Shown piece by piece: positions 8,773 through 37,019 of a stretch of DNA of 64,000 nucleotides. Origin of the DNA: Tenacibaculum todarodis (lineage in GTDB: Bacteria; Bacteroidota; Bacteroidia; Flavobacteriales; Flavobacteriaceae); the NCBI RefSeq assembly GCF_001889045.1, contig NZ_CP018155.1, positions 1,614,001-1,678,000 on the forward strand, written 5' to 3'. A program made the translations under genes and the position numbers. Every line of letters starts with the position of its first letter. The first letter of the stretch is position 1. Under the pieces are notes generated by a model. It worked only from the letters and a program-made list of their open reading frames with translations. It did not search any database and was not told the origin of the DNA.

Positions 8773-9417
8773 TTATTTTTCAGGTATTAGATTCAGTTCT
8801 TCCATTGCTAATATAAGCACATTAACATAATCATTAACTGTTTCTTCTACTGATGTTGGGTCTACTATATTAATTGAGCCTTTCCATGCTAAATCTCTAT
8901 CTTTTGTAGGGCAAATACAATATAAAGATGTTTCCGCATGATAAACCTTATACTTATCATAATACTTTGGATCATTTATTATTTTTAGGTGATTATTATA
9001 ATCTTCCTTAAATTTAACATCTAAATATTCTTTTCTTTCAAAATTATCATTGTACACTACTCTATCTTCAATTCCTTTTACTTTGGTAAAAAGTACAGCA
9101 TCATAAAAATTGGAAGTTAAAATATTTTCAATAATTTTAATTTGATTTTCAGGTAGACTATCAAAAGTAAAATTTGAATCAAGCACATCTAAACTCATTA
9201 CTGCCTCTATACCTCTTACTGCGTATTCATCTTTTATTTTTTTTTTAAATTCTCTACGTGCGTTGACATTTGGAGTCATACCAATAACCAAAATTTTGGT
9301 TACGGTAAGTGTATCAATGTCCGGACTCTTCCAACTTCCAACCAAATCTGCAGTTGTACAGTTATTAAAAAGTATTGATATAAAAAATAGTAAGAATATT
9401 TTTAGAGATATCTTCAT
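8773..9417 (-). CDS. Predicted lipoprotein, unknown function
   Basis: The 214-residue protein has a lipoprotein signal (MKISLKIFLLFFISILFNNC; lipobox LFNNC, Cys20). The mature start TTADLVGSWKSPD leads into an alternating strand/helix region (TKILVIGMTPNVNARREFKK) that looks like a small alpha/beta domain related to DUF4136-like lipoproteins, but I cannot fix the family. It is divergently oriented from the universal stress gene across a 126-bp spacer. On the minus strand a TAACTTTG box (9455-9448) is a possible -7 element, without a clear -33. Confidence 0.72.
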   Translation of the reverse strand: MKISLKIFLLFFISILFNNCTTADLVGSWKSPDIDTLTVTKILVIGMTPNVNARREFKKKIKDEYAVRGIEAVMSLDVLDSNFTFDSLPENQIKIIENILTSNFYDAVLFTKVKGIEDRVVYNDNFERKEYLDVKFKEDYNNHLKIINDPKYYDKYKVYHAETSLYCICPTKDRDLAWKGSINIVDPTSVEETVNDYVNVLILAMEELNLIPEK

Positions 9418-9543
9418 AAAACCCAGTATTTAAAAACATTAACCCTACAAAGTTAATTGGTTTTTATTTTTTAAGTACTGATAAATATCAGCTTTTTACC
9501 CCTTTTTATCTTTTACTTTTAATAAACAATAAACCTTATTAAA

Positions 9544-10377
9544 ATGAAAAAAATATTAATACCTACCGATTTTTCTGACAACGCTTGGTTTGCTACCAAA
9601 TATGTTCTAAATCTTTTTTCTAGTGAAGAGTGCGAGTTCTTTTTCTTGCACTCAACAAAAATAGGTGTATCTATGGCATCTAACATCTCAAAGAAATTAA
9701 CCAATGTTATGAGAGAAAATGCTATAACAGACTTAAAACACTTACAAGAAAGAGCAGAAAAAGTAGATTCAAACTCTAAGCATACCTTCAAAATTTCTGA
9801 AAGTGGTCATGATTTAGAACAAGCAATAGAAATTACCATAGAAAACCATCAAATAGATTTAGTTGTTATGGGAACCAAAGGAGCAAGTGGTTTAAAAGAA
9901 GTACTCTTGGGTAGCAATACTATAAATGTTATAAACAAAATTAATGATTGCCCAGTTTTAGCTGTACCAATTATGGTAGATATTTTAATGCCAGAAGATA
10001 TTGGCTTTCCTTCAGATTTCAATAGATTATATAAAAGTGAATTATTAAATCCTATTAAAGGTATGGCTAAAATTAGTAATTCAATAGTTAGAATTATGCA
10101 CATAAATACTGAAGGTGAATTAAGTGCAGAGCAACAGAAAAACTTAGACGCATTAACAATGTACCTATATAGAAGTAATGTCAAGACCAGCTATCATTTA
10201 ATGTCAAATTATGCTGATAAAACTAGAGAAATAGTTGATTTCATCTTTGACTTTGATATCGATATTTTAGCTATGATACGATATAAACATAGTTTTCTTG
10301 AAAAATTATTACACGAACCAGTAATAAAAAAACTAGGACATCATTTAGAAATTCCATTTTTAATAATTCCTGAATAA
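9544..10377 (+). CDS. Universal stress protein (tandem UspA domains)
   Basis: The cytoplasmic protein has two Usp folds. Domain 1 (residues ~1-144) starts KKILIPTDFSDNAW and carries the complete ATP-binding pattern G-2x-G-9x-GS in MGTKGASGLKEVLLGSNT. Domain 2 (~150-277) has the fold but lacks that motif, so probably only the first domain binds nucleotide. Tandem Usp proteins of this length are common in flavobacteria and respond to stress or starvation. It is a single-gene unit between the divergent lipoprotein gene and a terminator at 10437. Confidence 0.9.
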   Translation: MKKILIPTDFSDNAWFATKYVLNLFSSEECEFFFLHSTKIGVSMASNISKKLTNVMRENAITDLKHLQERAEKVDSNSKHTFKISESGHDLEQAIEITIENHQIDLVVMGTKGASGLKEVLLGSNTINVINKINDCPVLAVPIMVDILMPEDIGFPSDFNRLYKSELLNPIKGMAKISNSIVRIMHINTEGELSAEQQKNLDALTMYLYRSNVKTSYHLMSNYADKTREIVDFIFDFDIDILAMIRYKHSFLEKLLHEPVIKKLGHHLEIPFLIIPE

Positions 10378-10436
10378 AAGGTATTAAAAAAGAGGAAAAG
10401 TTAGAACATTTGTTAAACAACAAATAGAAGTATCAA

Positions 10437-10464
10437 AAAAGCCCAAACTTATGTTTGGGCTTTT
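10437..10464 (+). terminator. Bidirectional terminator between usp and the OmpA-family gene
   Basis: GCCCAAAC (10441-10448) pairs with GTTTGGGC (10453-10460) around TTAT, with A and T flanks on both sides. It lies between two convergent genes and can terminate both. The hairpin core is base-for-base the same as the one after tRNA-Phe. Confidence 0.8.
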
Positions 10465-10484
10465 GAAGTAGTAAATATATTATT

Positions 10485-12461
10485 TTAAATCTTTAGTATT
10501 ATAAATTCTGATCTTCTATTAAGTTGATGCTGAGCTTCAGTACAAGAAACACCATTACTACATTTATTAATTAACTGAGTTTCTCCAAAACCTGTAGCAT
10601 TGTTAATTCGGTTTGCCGAAATACCTTTTGATATTATATAGTTTTTGGTTGCTTGAGCTCTATTGTTTGATAATTCTAAGTTATAATCATCTTTAGAACG
10701 AGAATCTGTATGAGATTCAATATTAATAACCATTTTAGGATACTTAGTCATTAACACTACAATTTTGTTTAATTCGCTAGCAGAATCATCACGGATAAAA
10801 AACTTATCTAAATCAAAATATATAATTCCTATTTTAATTTTTAAAAGCCCATTATCTTCAACAATTAATTCATCTATTGTTTCAATATCTAATGGAACAA
10901 TAGTTTCCGAAGAAATACTTGAGGTCACAAATATCTTTTGATTTGGATTATATCCATTTTTTTCAACTTTTATATAATGTTTTTTACTACATCCTAAGTC
11001 GAAGTTAAATGCATAATCTCCATTTATTCTACTCTGTGTCTGAGATAGTTTTACATCTTTTTCATTGTAAAGTGTTACTGTTGCATCTGGTATACGTTCT
11101 CCTGTTTTACTGTTAGACACGTAACCTTTAACAAATTGCTGACAATCTTCTACCTTAACTGGAGTTATTGCTTTAAATCTTTCGAAAGAATAAATATCAT
11201 CATCTCCTTTACCTCCTTCTCTATTAGAACAAACAAAACCAATGTTTTCTTTTTCTTTAATAATAAAACTAAAATCGTCTAATTGACTATTTAATGGAGC
11301 TCCTAAATTTGTAGGTTTTTGAAATGTTTCTGAAGTTAAAGCACTTTCAAAAACATCTAATCCTCCTAAACCAATATGACCGTCTGAAGCAAAGTACAAT
11401 GAGTTATTAGTAATATATGGAAACATTTCTCTACCTGAAGTATTTACTTTTGATCCTAAGTTTTTTGGAGTTGAGTAGGTATCGTCTTCCAAAATGTCTA
11501 CAACAAATATATCTGTAGCTCCAATAGTTCCTGGCATATCTGAAACAAAATACAACTTTTTACCATCTTTACTAACTGTTGGATGACCAACTGAATAGTT
11601 TTCACTATTAAATGGTAATTCTTTTATATTTCGCCATTCTTTTCTTTTTGTTCTTGATAAAGTATCAACTGATAACTCAGCGCTATATAATTTTAAATGA
11701 TTTACACCATCATCATCTCTACCTAATTCATCAATATAATTATTTCTTGTAAAATATACTTTTTGATTGTCTGGTGAGAAGGCTAAAGTAGCTTCGTGAT
11801 ATTTTGTGTTTATATTTTCAGAAAATTCTTCTATAAATTTCACATCAGTTTCAACTGCATTAATTCTACCTAAATAGAAACTTAAGTATGGCTGATTGTT
11901 CCAATTATATATTCTTTCGTGATAATATGACGAATCTAAAGCTGATGAATAGACTAATTTATTCTTATAATACATTGGTCCAAAATCTGAATTCCTTGTA
12001 TTAATTGATAAGTTTTGTAATCTAAACTGAGGTTTAATACTCAATACATTTTCTAAAACAACATCTCCTTCAGAATGATCTTCAATTCGTTTATCATTTT
12101 GCTTAGCTCTTTTTGCAAAAATTTTCATCCACTTTTTAGCAGCATTATTTTCACCTATACCTTGCAAAGTATGTGCGTATCTAAAAATATATTCCGCATC
12201 AACTTCATTTAAATAATCACTTATTAAAATATCATACCACTTATTAGCTTTAGCCATATCGGTATTAAAATAATGAGCGTCGCCAGCTTTTTCAAGTAAT
12301 TCTTTAGAATAATCTCCCTTACTTAATTTAGATTCATACATTTTTGCTGCATCTAAATACTGCATTTTTTCAAAAACCTTATCAGCAGCTCTATAAGTTT
12401 CTTGCCCATAACTTAGGCTAACAGAAATAAGAATAAAACTTAAAGTTATTATATTTTTCAT
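10485..12461 (-). CDS. PorE-like TPR/PD40-propeller/CarboxypepD/OmpA protein
   Basis: This 658-residue exported protein has the four-part architecture of the T9SS protein PorE. It has a signal peptide (ends SYGQ), an N-terminal TPR segment (~20-130), and a WD40/PD40 propeller (~150-420) with repeats such as GKKLYFVSDMPG, NSLYFASDGH and IGFVCSNREGGKGDDD. A CarboxypepD-regulatory domain (~430-520) follows, starting FVKGYVSNSKTGERIPDATV. A C-terminal OmpA peptidoglycan-binding domain (~545-658) shows IYFDLDKFFIRDDSA and the NxxLSxxRA motif in LELSNNRAQATKNYI. It is the last gene of the adhesin cluster, 12 nt after the PorP/SprF gene. Because it accompanies a substrate rather than the core locus, it may be a dedicated paralogue anchoring the adhesin's secretion or attachment site to the wall. 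Confidence 0.87.
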   Translation of the reverse strand: MKNIITLSFILISVSLSYGQETYRAADKVFEKMQYLDAAKMYESKLSKGDYSKELLEKAGDAHYFNTDMAKANKWYDILISDYLNEVDAEYIFRYAHTLQGIGENNAAKKWMKIFAKRAKQNDKRIEDHSEGDVVLENVLSIKPQFRLQNLSINTRNSDFGPMYYKNKLVYSSALDSSYYHERIYNWNNQPYLSFYLGRINAVETDVKFIEEFSENINTKYHEATLAFSPDNQKVYFTRNNYIDELGRDDDGVNHLKLYSAELSVDTLSRTKRKEWRNIKELPFNSENYSVGHPTVSKDGKKLYFVSDMPGTIGATDIFVVDILEDDTYSTPKNLGSKVNTSGREMFPYITNNSLYFASDGHIGLGGLDVFESALTSETFQKPTNLGAPLNSQLDDFSFIIKEKENIGFVCSNREGGKGDDDIYSFERFKAITPVKVEDCQQFVKGYVSNSKTGERIPDATVTLYNEKDVKLSQTQSRINGDYAFNFDLGCSKKHYIKVEKNGYNPNQKIFVTSSISSETIVPLDIETIDELIVEDNGLLKIKIGIIYFDLDKFFIRDDSASELNKIVVLMTKYPKMVINIESHTDSRSKDDYNLELSNNRAQATKNYIISKGISANRINNATGFGETQLINKCSNGVSCTEAQHQLNRRSEFIILKI

Positions 12462-12473
12462 ATGATGTTTTTT

Positions 12474-13391
12474 TTAAAAGAATCGAGGTGATTTTAATTT
12501 TCTTTCTTTAGATATAAGCTCAAAACGAAGCATAAATTCATGCGTTCCAGAATTTACTCTTTGCAACTCTGTTGTTGTATAATCATAAGAATACCCTAAC
12601 AATAATTTAGGAGAAACTTGTAGACCAATTAAACCACTTACAGAATCGTCCCATCTATAACTTGCACCCAATCTAAACTTTTCATTAAACATAAAGTTTG
12701 CTGATAAGTCTAAAATTAACGGAGCACCCGAAACACTTTTTAATAAAAATGCTGGTTTAAATTTTATATTATCACTTATATTTCTAACCAATCCACCGAT
12801 AAAAAACATATGTAAACGTTCTGTTGCAACTCCACCTTGAATATCGTCATAATGTTGATCTGCGAAAAAATTGGGAATAGAAAAACCTAAATAACTCTTT
12901 TCACTATAATAATACAATCCTGCACCTAAAGTTGGAAGTGTTCTATTGATATTTTCCTGAAAAAGAATATCTCCACTTGCTTGATGATTTCCTCTAGACC
13001 AATCAATATTCAATAACCTTAATCCTCCTTTAAGCCCTAATGATAACCTATGAGTTTTAGAAGTTTTTATTGAATATGAAAGATTAGCATCAAAATAAGT
13101 TTCCTTTGATGGTCCTAGCTTATCTTGAACAATAGAAATACCTAAACCTAAATTTCTACCTATCGGAGAATCAAAACTTAATGTTTGTGTTTCTGGTGCT
13201 CCTTCTAAACCTGCCCATTGAGATCTATGAATTGCTGTAATTGCAACATGACCTCTTGTACCCGCGTAAGCAGAATTTACCGACAATGTATTGTACATAT
13301 ACTGGGTAAACTGAGGATCTTGTTGTGCAAAAGCATTGCTTCCTAAAGCTAGCAAACACACTCCTATTATTGTTTTTAAATTTAATTTCAT
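12474..13391 (-). CDS. PorP/SprF-family T9SS outer-membrane protein
   Basis: The 305-residue beta-barrel protein has a signal peptide (ending NAFAQ) and the family hallmark right after cleavage, QQDPQFTQYMYNTLSVNSAY followed by AGTRG. Further strands include RLSLGLKGGLRLLNIDW and LLLGYSYDYTTTEL near the end. In Flavobacterium johnsoniae the homologue SprF is encoded next to SprB and is needed for SprB to reach the cell surface. The position here, 58 nt after a giant secreted protein with a type B sorting domain, suggests the same partner role. T9SS proteins with type B C-termini are known to depend on cognate PorP-family proteins that form the surface anchor. Confidence 0.9.
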   Translation of the reverse strand: MKLNLKTIIGVCLLALGSNAFAQQDPQFTQYMYNTLSVNSAYAGTRGHVAITAIHRSQWAGLEGAPETQTLSFDSPIGRNLGLGISIVQDKLGPSKETYFDANLSYSIKTSKTHRLSLGLKGGLRLLNIDWSRGNHQASGDILFQENINRTLPTLGAGLYYYSEKSYLGFSIPNFFADQHYDDIQGGVATERLHMFFIGGLVRNISDNIKFKPAFLLKSVSGAPLILDLSANFMFNEKFRLGASYRWDDSVSGLIGLQVSPKLLLGYSYDYTTTELQRVNSGTHEFMLRFELISKERKLKSPRFF

Positions 13392-13449
13392 ATAAAATTT
13401 TATTTTGAAGAAAGTTTAATCTGTCTTCTTTTTAATTTATTCTTTTAAA

Positions 13450-32615
<19,166 letters not shown>

Positions 32616-33593
32616 TTACTTCAATTTAAAACGCATCTCTACAGGTATATGATCAGAAGCTTCACCAAACTGTGTTAACACTTTTCCATTTACATACTCT
32701 ATTGAATTCTTTGTGTAAAAAATGTAATCTATTCTTTCAATAGGATTTTTAGAATCGAATGTGTTTCCTGGGTTTTCAGTATTAAAAGCTGCATTACCAA
32801 CATCTTCTAAAGCAAACATTTTTTGAATTATTGCTTCTTTGTCTCTGGCTCTTGAATTAAAATCACCCAATAAAATGGTTGGATATTCATTTTTATAAGA
32901 ATTAAACAATTCTAAAACAGCATTAAACTGATTTACTCTTGTAGTTTTATCAAACGCTTCTAAATGCACATTTATAACTACAACCTCTTTATTTTCAATT
33001 ATAATTTTAGTTATTTGAGCTAAACGTTCAATGTATAAAGCATCTCTATAAAACGGAGCATCTGCTACGCGTTCTAAAACTATACGTTTATATTCTTTTA
33101 TAGGATATTTACTGATGATTGATTGCCCAGAATGCATTCTACCAAAGTGCATACTTGGTGGCCAATACGGAAAAGGCACATAAGTTTCATCCCAATTTGT
33201 ACCTTCAGCAATATAGTTATAGCCTAATTTTGCAATTTCGTCTTGCTGATCTACATCATAAGATCTTGCTGCGGCATAATCTATTTCTTGAAACGCAATA
33301 ATATCTGCATTTACTTTTTTAAATTCGGTAGTTACAATTTCTAAATTTTTATCAAACAGCTCTTTTGGTTTTGCAACTGCTCTGTTATTTGTCATTCCGC
33401 TTAAATAACCAATATTATAGGTTACAATACTATAAACGCTATCGTTATCTGTAATTGTTGGATATTCTTTTGTAATTAATTTTTCATACTGGTTTTCTTC
33501 CATGGTTGGAGAAGATGCCCAAACAAAAAACAATGCAAAAGCAATTAATAATAAAAAAACAAATAAACTTAGTGTTTTAAAAAAGCGTTTCAT
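32616..33593 (-). CDS. Endonuclease/exonuclease/phosphatase (EEP) family protein, membrane-anchored
   Basis: The 325-residue protein has one N-terminal hydrophobic segment (about 7-27), then an EEP (DNase I-like) fold facing the periplasm. The catalytic motifs are all visible: VTYNIGYLSG, IIAFQEIDY (metal-binding Glu), VVINVHLEAF (catalytic His), ILLGDFNSRA (Asp/Asn pair) and ASDHIPVEM (final Asp-His). The substrate is unknown; sphingomyelinase-like, inositol-phosphatase-like and nuclease members share these motifs. Its start overlaps the stop of the mechanosensitive channel gene by 4 nt (ATGA), so the two are translationally coupled. Confidence 0.87.
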   Translation of the reverse strand: MKRFFKTLSLFVFLLLIAFALFFVWASSPTMEENQYEKLITKEYPTITDNDSVYSIVTYNIGYLSGMTNNRAVAKPKELFDKNLEIVTTEFKKVNADIIAFQEIDYAAARSYDVDQQDEIAKLGYNYIAEGTNWDETYVPFPYWPPSMHFGRMHSGQSIISKYPIKEYKRIVLERVADAPFYRDALYIERLAQITKIIIENKEVVVINVHLEAFDKTTRVNQFNAVLELFNSYKNEYPTILLGDFNSRARDKEAIIQKMFALEDVGNAAFNTENPGNTFDSKNPIERIDYIFYTKNSIEYVNGKVLTQFGEASDHIPVEMRFKLK

Positions 33594-35209
33594 TTAAGAT
33601 GGTTTTTAGTGAATTCCTCTACTACTTTAGTAATAGATGTATTTATATTTTCTGGATTTGTATTATAGGCTAAATCTACGGATTTTTTATCAGGAAATTG
33701 TTCTATCATAATTGTTGATGATGGAAAAGCAAATTCTACCCCTAATGCTTTTGCTAATTTTACAATTGCTATATGGAATTTATGCTTTGAAGATTGCTCA
33801 ACACCCCATTCTAAAGATTTAAAATACACATTTACTAAAATTAGCAATGCCGAATCTCCAAAACCATTAAACTCAACATTATAAGATTCTGATCTTGTTT
33901 CTGGATGCGCAATAATAATTTCTCTTACACCTTTAACAAAGGCTTCAATTAATTCTGGCGGAGTATCGTAACGAATACCCAATTGCGTATTGTAACGTCT
34001 AAATAAACGCAAACCTTTATTATTAATAGTGATTTCTGCTAATTTGCTATTCGGAATTTGATAGATTGATGTGTCTACTCCTCTAATTCTGGTTGATCTA
34101 AAACCAACCTCTTCTACTTCACCAGAAATACTATCTGCCTCAACCCAATCTCCGATATGAAACGGCTTATCTAAAAAGATCATAACCGTTCCTATTAAAT
34201 TTTTAACCGTGTCTTGAGAGGCTAATGCTAACGCCAAACCACCAATTGAAACTCCAGCTATTACCGCAGTTGTGTCTATTCCTAATAAAGTTAATAATTT
34301 TAAGAAACCTAAAAAGAGCACAATTCCTGTTAAAAATTTATGCAAAATTGGCACTAATTGATCATCTAATCTTCCGTGTGTTCTTTCTGTAAATTCAGAA
34401 TAGATTCTCATTACAACTTTCACCAATTTTAAGAACACATAAATCCAAAAAACTGTTGCTGCAATATTTAAAATTAAGAAAACCCATTTATTTACATGTA
34501 AGCCAAATTTTAAAGACGGAAAAATAGTTTCTATAAACCATATACCAACCAACAAACTAATTGGATGCGCTAACTTTTTTAAAAATGAATTTATTTCTGC
34601 ATTCTTACTATGTGTTATCCTGTATTGAACTTTTCTTAAAATGAAATACGAAATCCATTTACAGATAAAATAAATTACAAAGGCAATTCCAAATAAAATA
34701 AGACTCATTAGTATTTGCCACAATTCTATGCCAAATAGTTTTTTATGACCAGCATCTGGAACAAAGTCTTGAATTTTTCTAACATACCAAGGATAAACCT
34801 CATTATAAAGTGCATCTATATTTTGTATTGTTTCTTCTGAATAATGCCAATTTTTATCCGTTTTTTCAACCGAAATTAATGGCATTCTGTTTGGAAACAA
34901 AACATATTTATAAGATTTCACATAACCAATAGTATCGTTATAATTTGGGTTTGTTGGTATTTTACTAAAATCCACAAACAAACCTTTTCCATCTAAAACT
35001 TGTTTTATCCTTTTCGCTTTTTTTATAGCCAAATCTTCTGGCAAACCATTAATAGTCTTTGCCGCTTTCTTAGGAAAATAACTATCCGACTGCAAAAAAT
35101 ACAAATGTGTGTAAATTGTAGCATTAGGATTGGAAAGATTTACTTTCTCAGTATTTTGAGCAAAAGTAAATGTAGTTATTGATAGGAATATAAATAATAA
35201 GTTTCTCAT
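33590..35209 (-). CDS. MscS-family mechanosensitive ion channel
   Basis: The start at 35209 is chosen because it gives an immediate signal peptide (MRNLLFIFLSITTFTFAQ); an in-frame ATG 39 nt upstream adds polar residues. An N-terminal periplasmic domain (~20-155) precedes membrane helices (~160-190, 210-260 and 280-305) and the pore helix with VIAGVSIGGLALALASQDTV (about 315-335). The MscS beta domain follows, with FHIGDWVEADSISGEVEEVG (~350-375), and a C-terminal alpha/beta domain to 539. It opens on membrane tension to release solutes at hypo-osmotic shock. Coupling with the EEP phosphatase gene by a 4-nt overlap is noteworthy. Confidence 0.92.
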   Translation of the reverse strand: MRNLLFIFLSITTFTFAQNTEKVNLSNPNATIYTHLYFLQSDSYFPKKAAKTINGLPEDLAIKKAKRIKQVLDGKGLFVDFSKIPTNPNYNDTIGYVKSYKYVLFPNRMPLISVEKTDKNWHYSEETIQNIDALYNEVYPWYVRKIQDFVPDAGHKKLFGIELWQILMSLILFGIAFVIYFICKWISYFILRKVQYRITHSKNAEINSFLKKLAHPISLLVGIWFIETIFPSLKFGLHVNKWVFLILNIAATVFWIYVFLKLVKVVMRIYSEFTERTHGRLDDQLVPILHKFLTGIVLFLGFLKLLTLLGIDTTAVIAGVSIGGLALALASQDTVKNLIGTVMIFLDKPFHIGDWVEADSISGEVEEVGFRSTRIRGVDTSIYQIPNSKLAEITINNKGLRLFRRYNTQLGIRYDTPPELIEAFVKGVREIIIAHPETRSESYNVEFNGFGDSALLILVNVYFKSLEWGVEQSSKHKFHIAIVKLAKALGVEFAFPSSTIMIEQFPDKKSVDLAYNTNPENINTSITKVVEEFTKNHLK

Positions 35210-35334
35210 TAGAGTACGATTTTCTATAGCTGGAAGATTGTTAATCATCTGTTAAAGTAAAAACCAAAGTTAAACCTTTTTAAAATCTGACGGTCTTAGA
35301 TATGTAAATAATTTATAAACTTAAAATAATAAAG

Positions 35335-35793
35335 ATGAAACAAATAGTAACAATAGTAGCATTATTGTTTGCTGTAACTTTTACTGCACAAGCACAGAAA
35401 AAACAAAAACGTGGAGATTTTGAAAAATTAACCGTTGCACAACAGGCCGATTTAAAACTTAAGAAAATGACTTTAGCTTTAGATTTAACAGCAAGCCAAC
35501 AAACTCAAATGAAGTCACTTATTACAGAGCAAATTTCTGAAAGAAAAGCAATGTTTGAGAAGCGTAAAGCAATGAAAGAAAGCGGAGAAAAACGTAAAAA
35601 ACTTTCTGCCGACGAACGCTACGCTATGCAAAGTAAAAAATTAGACAAGCAAATTGCAATGAAAAGCAAGATGAAAAATATTTTAAACGATGAGCAATTT
35701 GCCAAGTTTGAAAAGAAGTTTGCAAAGCAAAAAGGAAAAATGAAAAGAAAGATGAATAAGAAGCGTAAAGGCAAAAAAGAAAATAGAAAATAA
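35335..35793 (+). CDS. Small exported basic protein, Spy/CpxP-like LTxxQ helical protein
   Basis: The 152-residue protein has a signal peptide (MKQIVTIVALLFAVTFTAQAQ), then a helical region with DLTASQQTQMKSLITEQ (LTxxQ-type motif) and a second helix pair ending ILNDEQFAKFEKKF. It finishes in an extremely basic tail (KGKMKRKMNKKRKGKKENRK). The pattern matches small periplasmic Spy/CpxP-like proteins of flavobacteria. Chaperone or metal-stress roles are family inference. It stands alone on the plus strand with a hairpin terminator after it. Confidence 0.75.
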   Translation: MKQIVTIVALLFAVTFTAQAQKKQKRGDFEKLTVAQQADLKLKKMTLALDLTASQQTQMKSLITEQISERKAMFEKRKAMKESGEKRKKLSADERYAMQSKKLDKQIAMKSKMKNILNDEQFAKFEKKFAKQKGKMKRKMNKKRKGKKENRK

Positions 35794-35822
35794 ATTAGTT
35801 TAGTTGATTAGTTTTTTGATTG

Positions 35823-35860
35823 AAAAACTCGGTTTCGGTAAAAGGAAATCGAGTTTTTTT
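35823..35860 (+). terminator. Intrinsic terminator after the LTxxQ protein gene
   Basis: AAAAACTCG (35823-35831) pairs with CGAGTTTTT (35850-35858), extended inward by GTTTC with GAAAT, giving a ~14-bp stem followed by T-rich sequence. It lies 30 nt after the stop codon. Confidence 0.75.
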
Positions 35861-35933
35861 GTTTCTTAAATCCTACTTTAACTTAACGTAAATTATTAAC
35901 TTTGTTATTGTAATTATCCTAATAATTGAAACT

Positions 35934-36380
35934 TTGAATAAAGACGAAATAATAACATTTTTTGAAAGAGATTTAAACAGATTAACTGCTGAATTAGAAC
36001 TTTACAAAAAGGAAGAAAATATGTGGTTAACAGAAAAACATATTTCTAATTCTGCTGGAAATTTAACGCTTCATATTATTGGAAATCTACACACTTTTAT
36101 TGGAAAAGAAATTGGTAAAACAAATTATGTAAGAAATAGACCGCTAGAATTTAATCAAAAAAATGTTTCAAGATTAGTGTTAATTGAAAGCATAAAAAAT
36201 ACTTTAAAAATGATTAAAAAAGCACTTTCTCCTTTATCGGAAGAGGATTTAAAGAAAGACTACACGCTTTTAAAGTTTTCTAAAACTGAATCCGTTGAGT
36301 ATTTACTGGTTCATTTAACCACACATTTAACGTATCATCTTGGGCAAATAAATTACCACAGAAGACTAATAGACAAATAA
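35934..36380 (+). CDS. DinB/DUF1572-like protein
   Basis: The 148-residue cytoplasmic helical-bundle protein has the DinB-superfamily pattern. A first His is near residue 47 (NLTLHIIGNLHTFIG), and the C-terminal HLTTHLTYHLGQINYHRRL carries two further His spaced as in the metal site of the YfiT/DinB family. Those enzymes use a three-His metal centre in bacillithiol/mycothiol-type transferases, but the reaction here is unknown. The start is a TTG; no ATG lies upstream in frame, and the next ATG (MWLTEK) would cut into the first helix. It converges with the carbonic anhydrase gene across a spacer holding a structured repeat. Confidence 0.78.
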   Translation: MNKDEIITFFERDLNRLTAELELYKKEENMWLTEKHISNSAGNLTLHIIGNLHTFIGKEIGKTNYVRNRPLEFNQKNVSRLVLIESIKNTLKMIKKALSPLSEEDLKKDYTLLKFSKTESVEYLLVHLTTHLTYHLGQINYHRRLIDK

Positions 36381-36405
36381 ACGCCATAAACAAACAAATA
36401 CGCCT

Positions 36406-36493
36406 GCGTTAGGGATTGAAGCACTTGTTTGAGCTCTTTTTTTATTTTTCTTAAAAAAAAGCGAGTGCGGAAAGCCTGACCTTTAGGTAACGC
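36406..36493 (+). repeat. Structured dispersed element, copy 1
   Basis: GCGTTA (36406-36411) pairs with TAACGC (36488-36493), and AGG with CCT inside it. A conserved asymmetric internal loop follows (GATTGAAG on the 5' side, GCGGAAAG on the 3' side), then an inner stem GCACT/AGTGC closed by an AT-rich arm. It fills the convergent gap between the DinB-like and carbonic anhydrase genes. Its loop words match those of the copies at 38118 and 49510, while its stem bases differ. Confidence 0.7.
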
Positions 36494-36497
36494 CCAA

Positions 36498-37013
36498 CTA
36501 TTCTTTAAACCAACTCGAATATTTTACGTAATTATTAGCAATTCTATCAATTTCTCCTGAGATTAATTCTTGCGAAATGTCTTTAACTTTCTTGGCAGGA
36601 ACGCCCGCATAAATGCTTCCGCTTTTAACGTGTGTGTTTTTTGTAACTACAGCTCCAGCAGCAATAATTGAGTTAGATTCCACCACACAATCGTCCATAA
36701 TTATGCTACCCATGCCAACCAAAACATTGTCTTGAATTGTGCAACCGTGTACAATGGCATTGTGCCCAATAGAGACATTATTGCCAATTGTTGTGGGCGA
36801 TTTTTGATAGGTTGCGTGAATTACTGCGCCATCTTGGATATTGACTTTATTACCCATTTTAATAAAATGTACATCGCCTCTTATTACTGCATTAAACCAA
36901 ATTGAACATTCTTGTCCCATTTGTACATCACCAACAATGGTAGCGTTTTCTGCAACATAAGTTCCTTCTGGTATTTGTGGATGTTTTCCGTTTACGGGTT
37001 TTATTATTGGCAT
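36498..37013 (-). CDS. Gamma-class carbonic anhydrase-like protein (left-handed beta-helix)
   Basis: The 171-residue protein consists of hexapeptide repeats forming a trimeric left-handed beta-helix, of the YrdA/PaaY/gamma-CA family. Candidate metal ligands are His66 (GAVIHATY), His84 (SIGHNAIVHG) and His89, spaced as in archaeal Cam. Arg45 and Asp47 in NAVIRGDVHF match the conserved Arg-x-Asp. The acidic loop of fully active Cam is absent, so hydration of CO2 cannot be assumed. It is 6 nt downstream of the small lipoprotein gene, likely in the same minus-strand transcript as the signalling operon. Confidence 0.9.
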   Translation of the reverse strand: MPIIKPVNGKHPQIPEGTYVAENATIVGDVQMGQECSIWFNAVIRGDVHFIKMGNKVNIQDGAVIHATYQKSPTTIGNNVSIGHNAIVHGCTIQDNVLVGMGSIIMDDCVVESNSIIAAGAVVTKNTHVKSGSIYAGVPAKKVKDISQELISGEIDRIANNYVKYSSWFKE

Positions 37014-37019
37014 ATTAAT

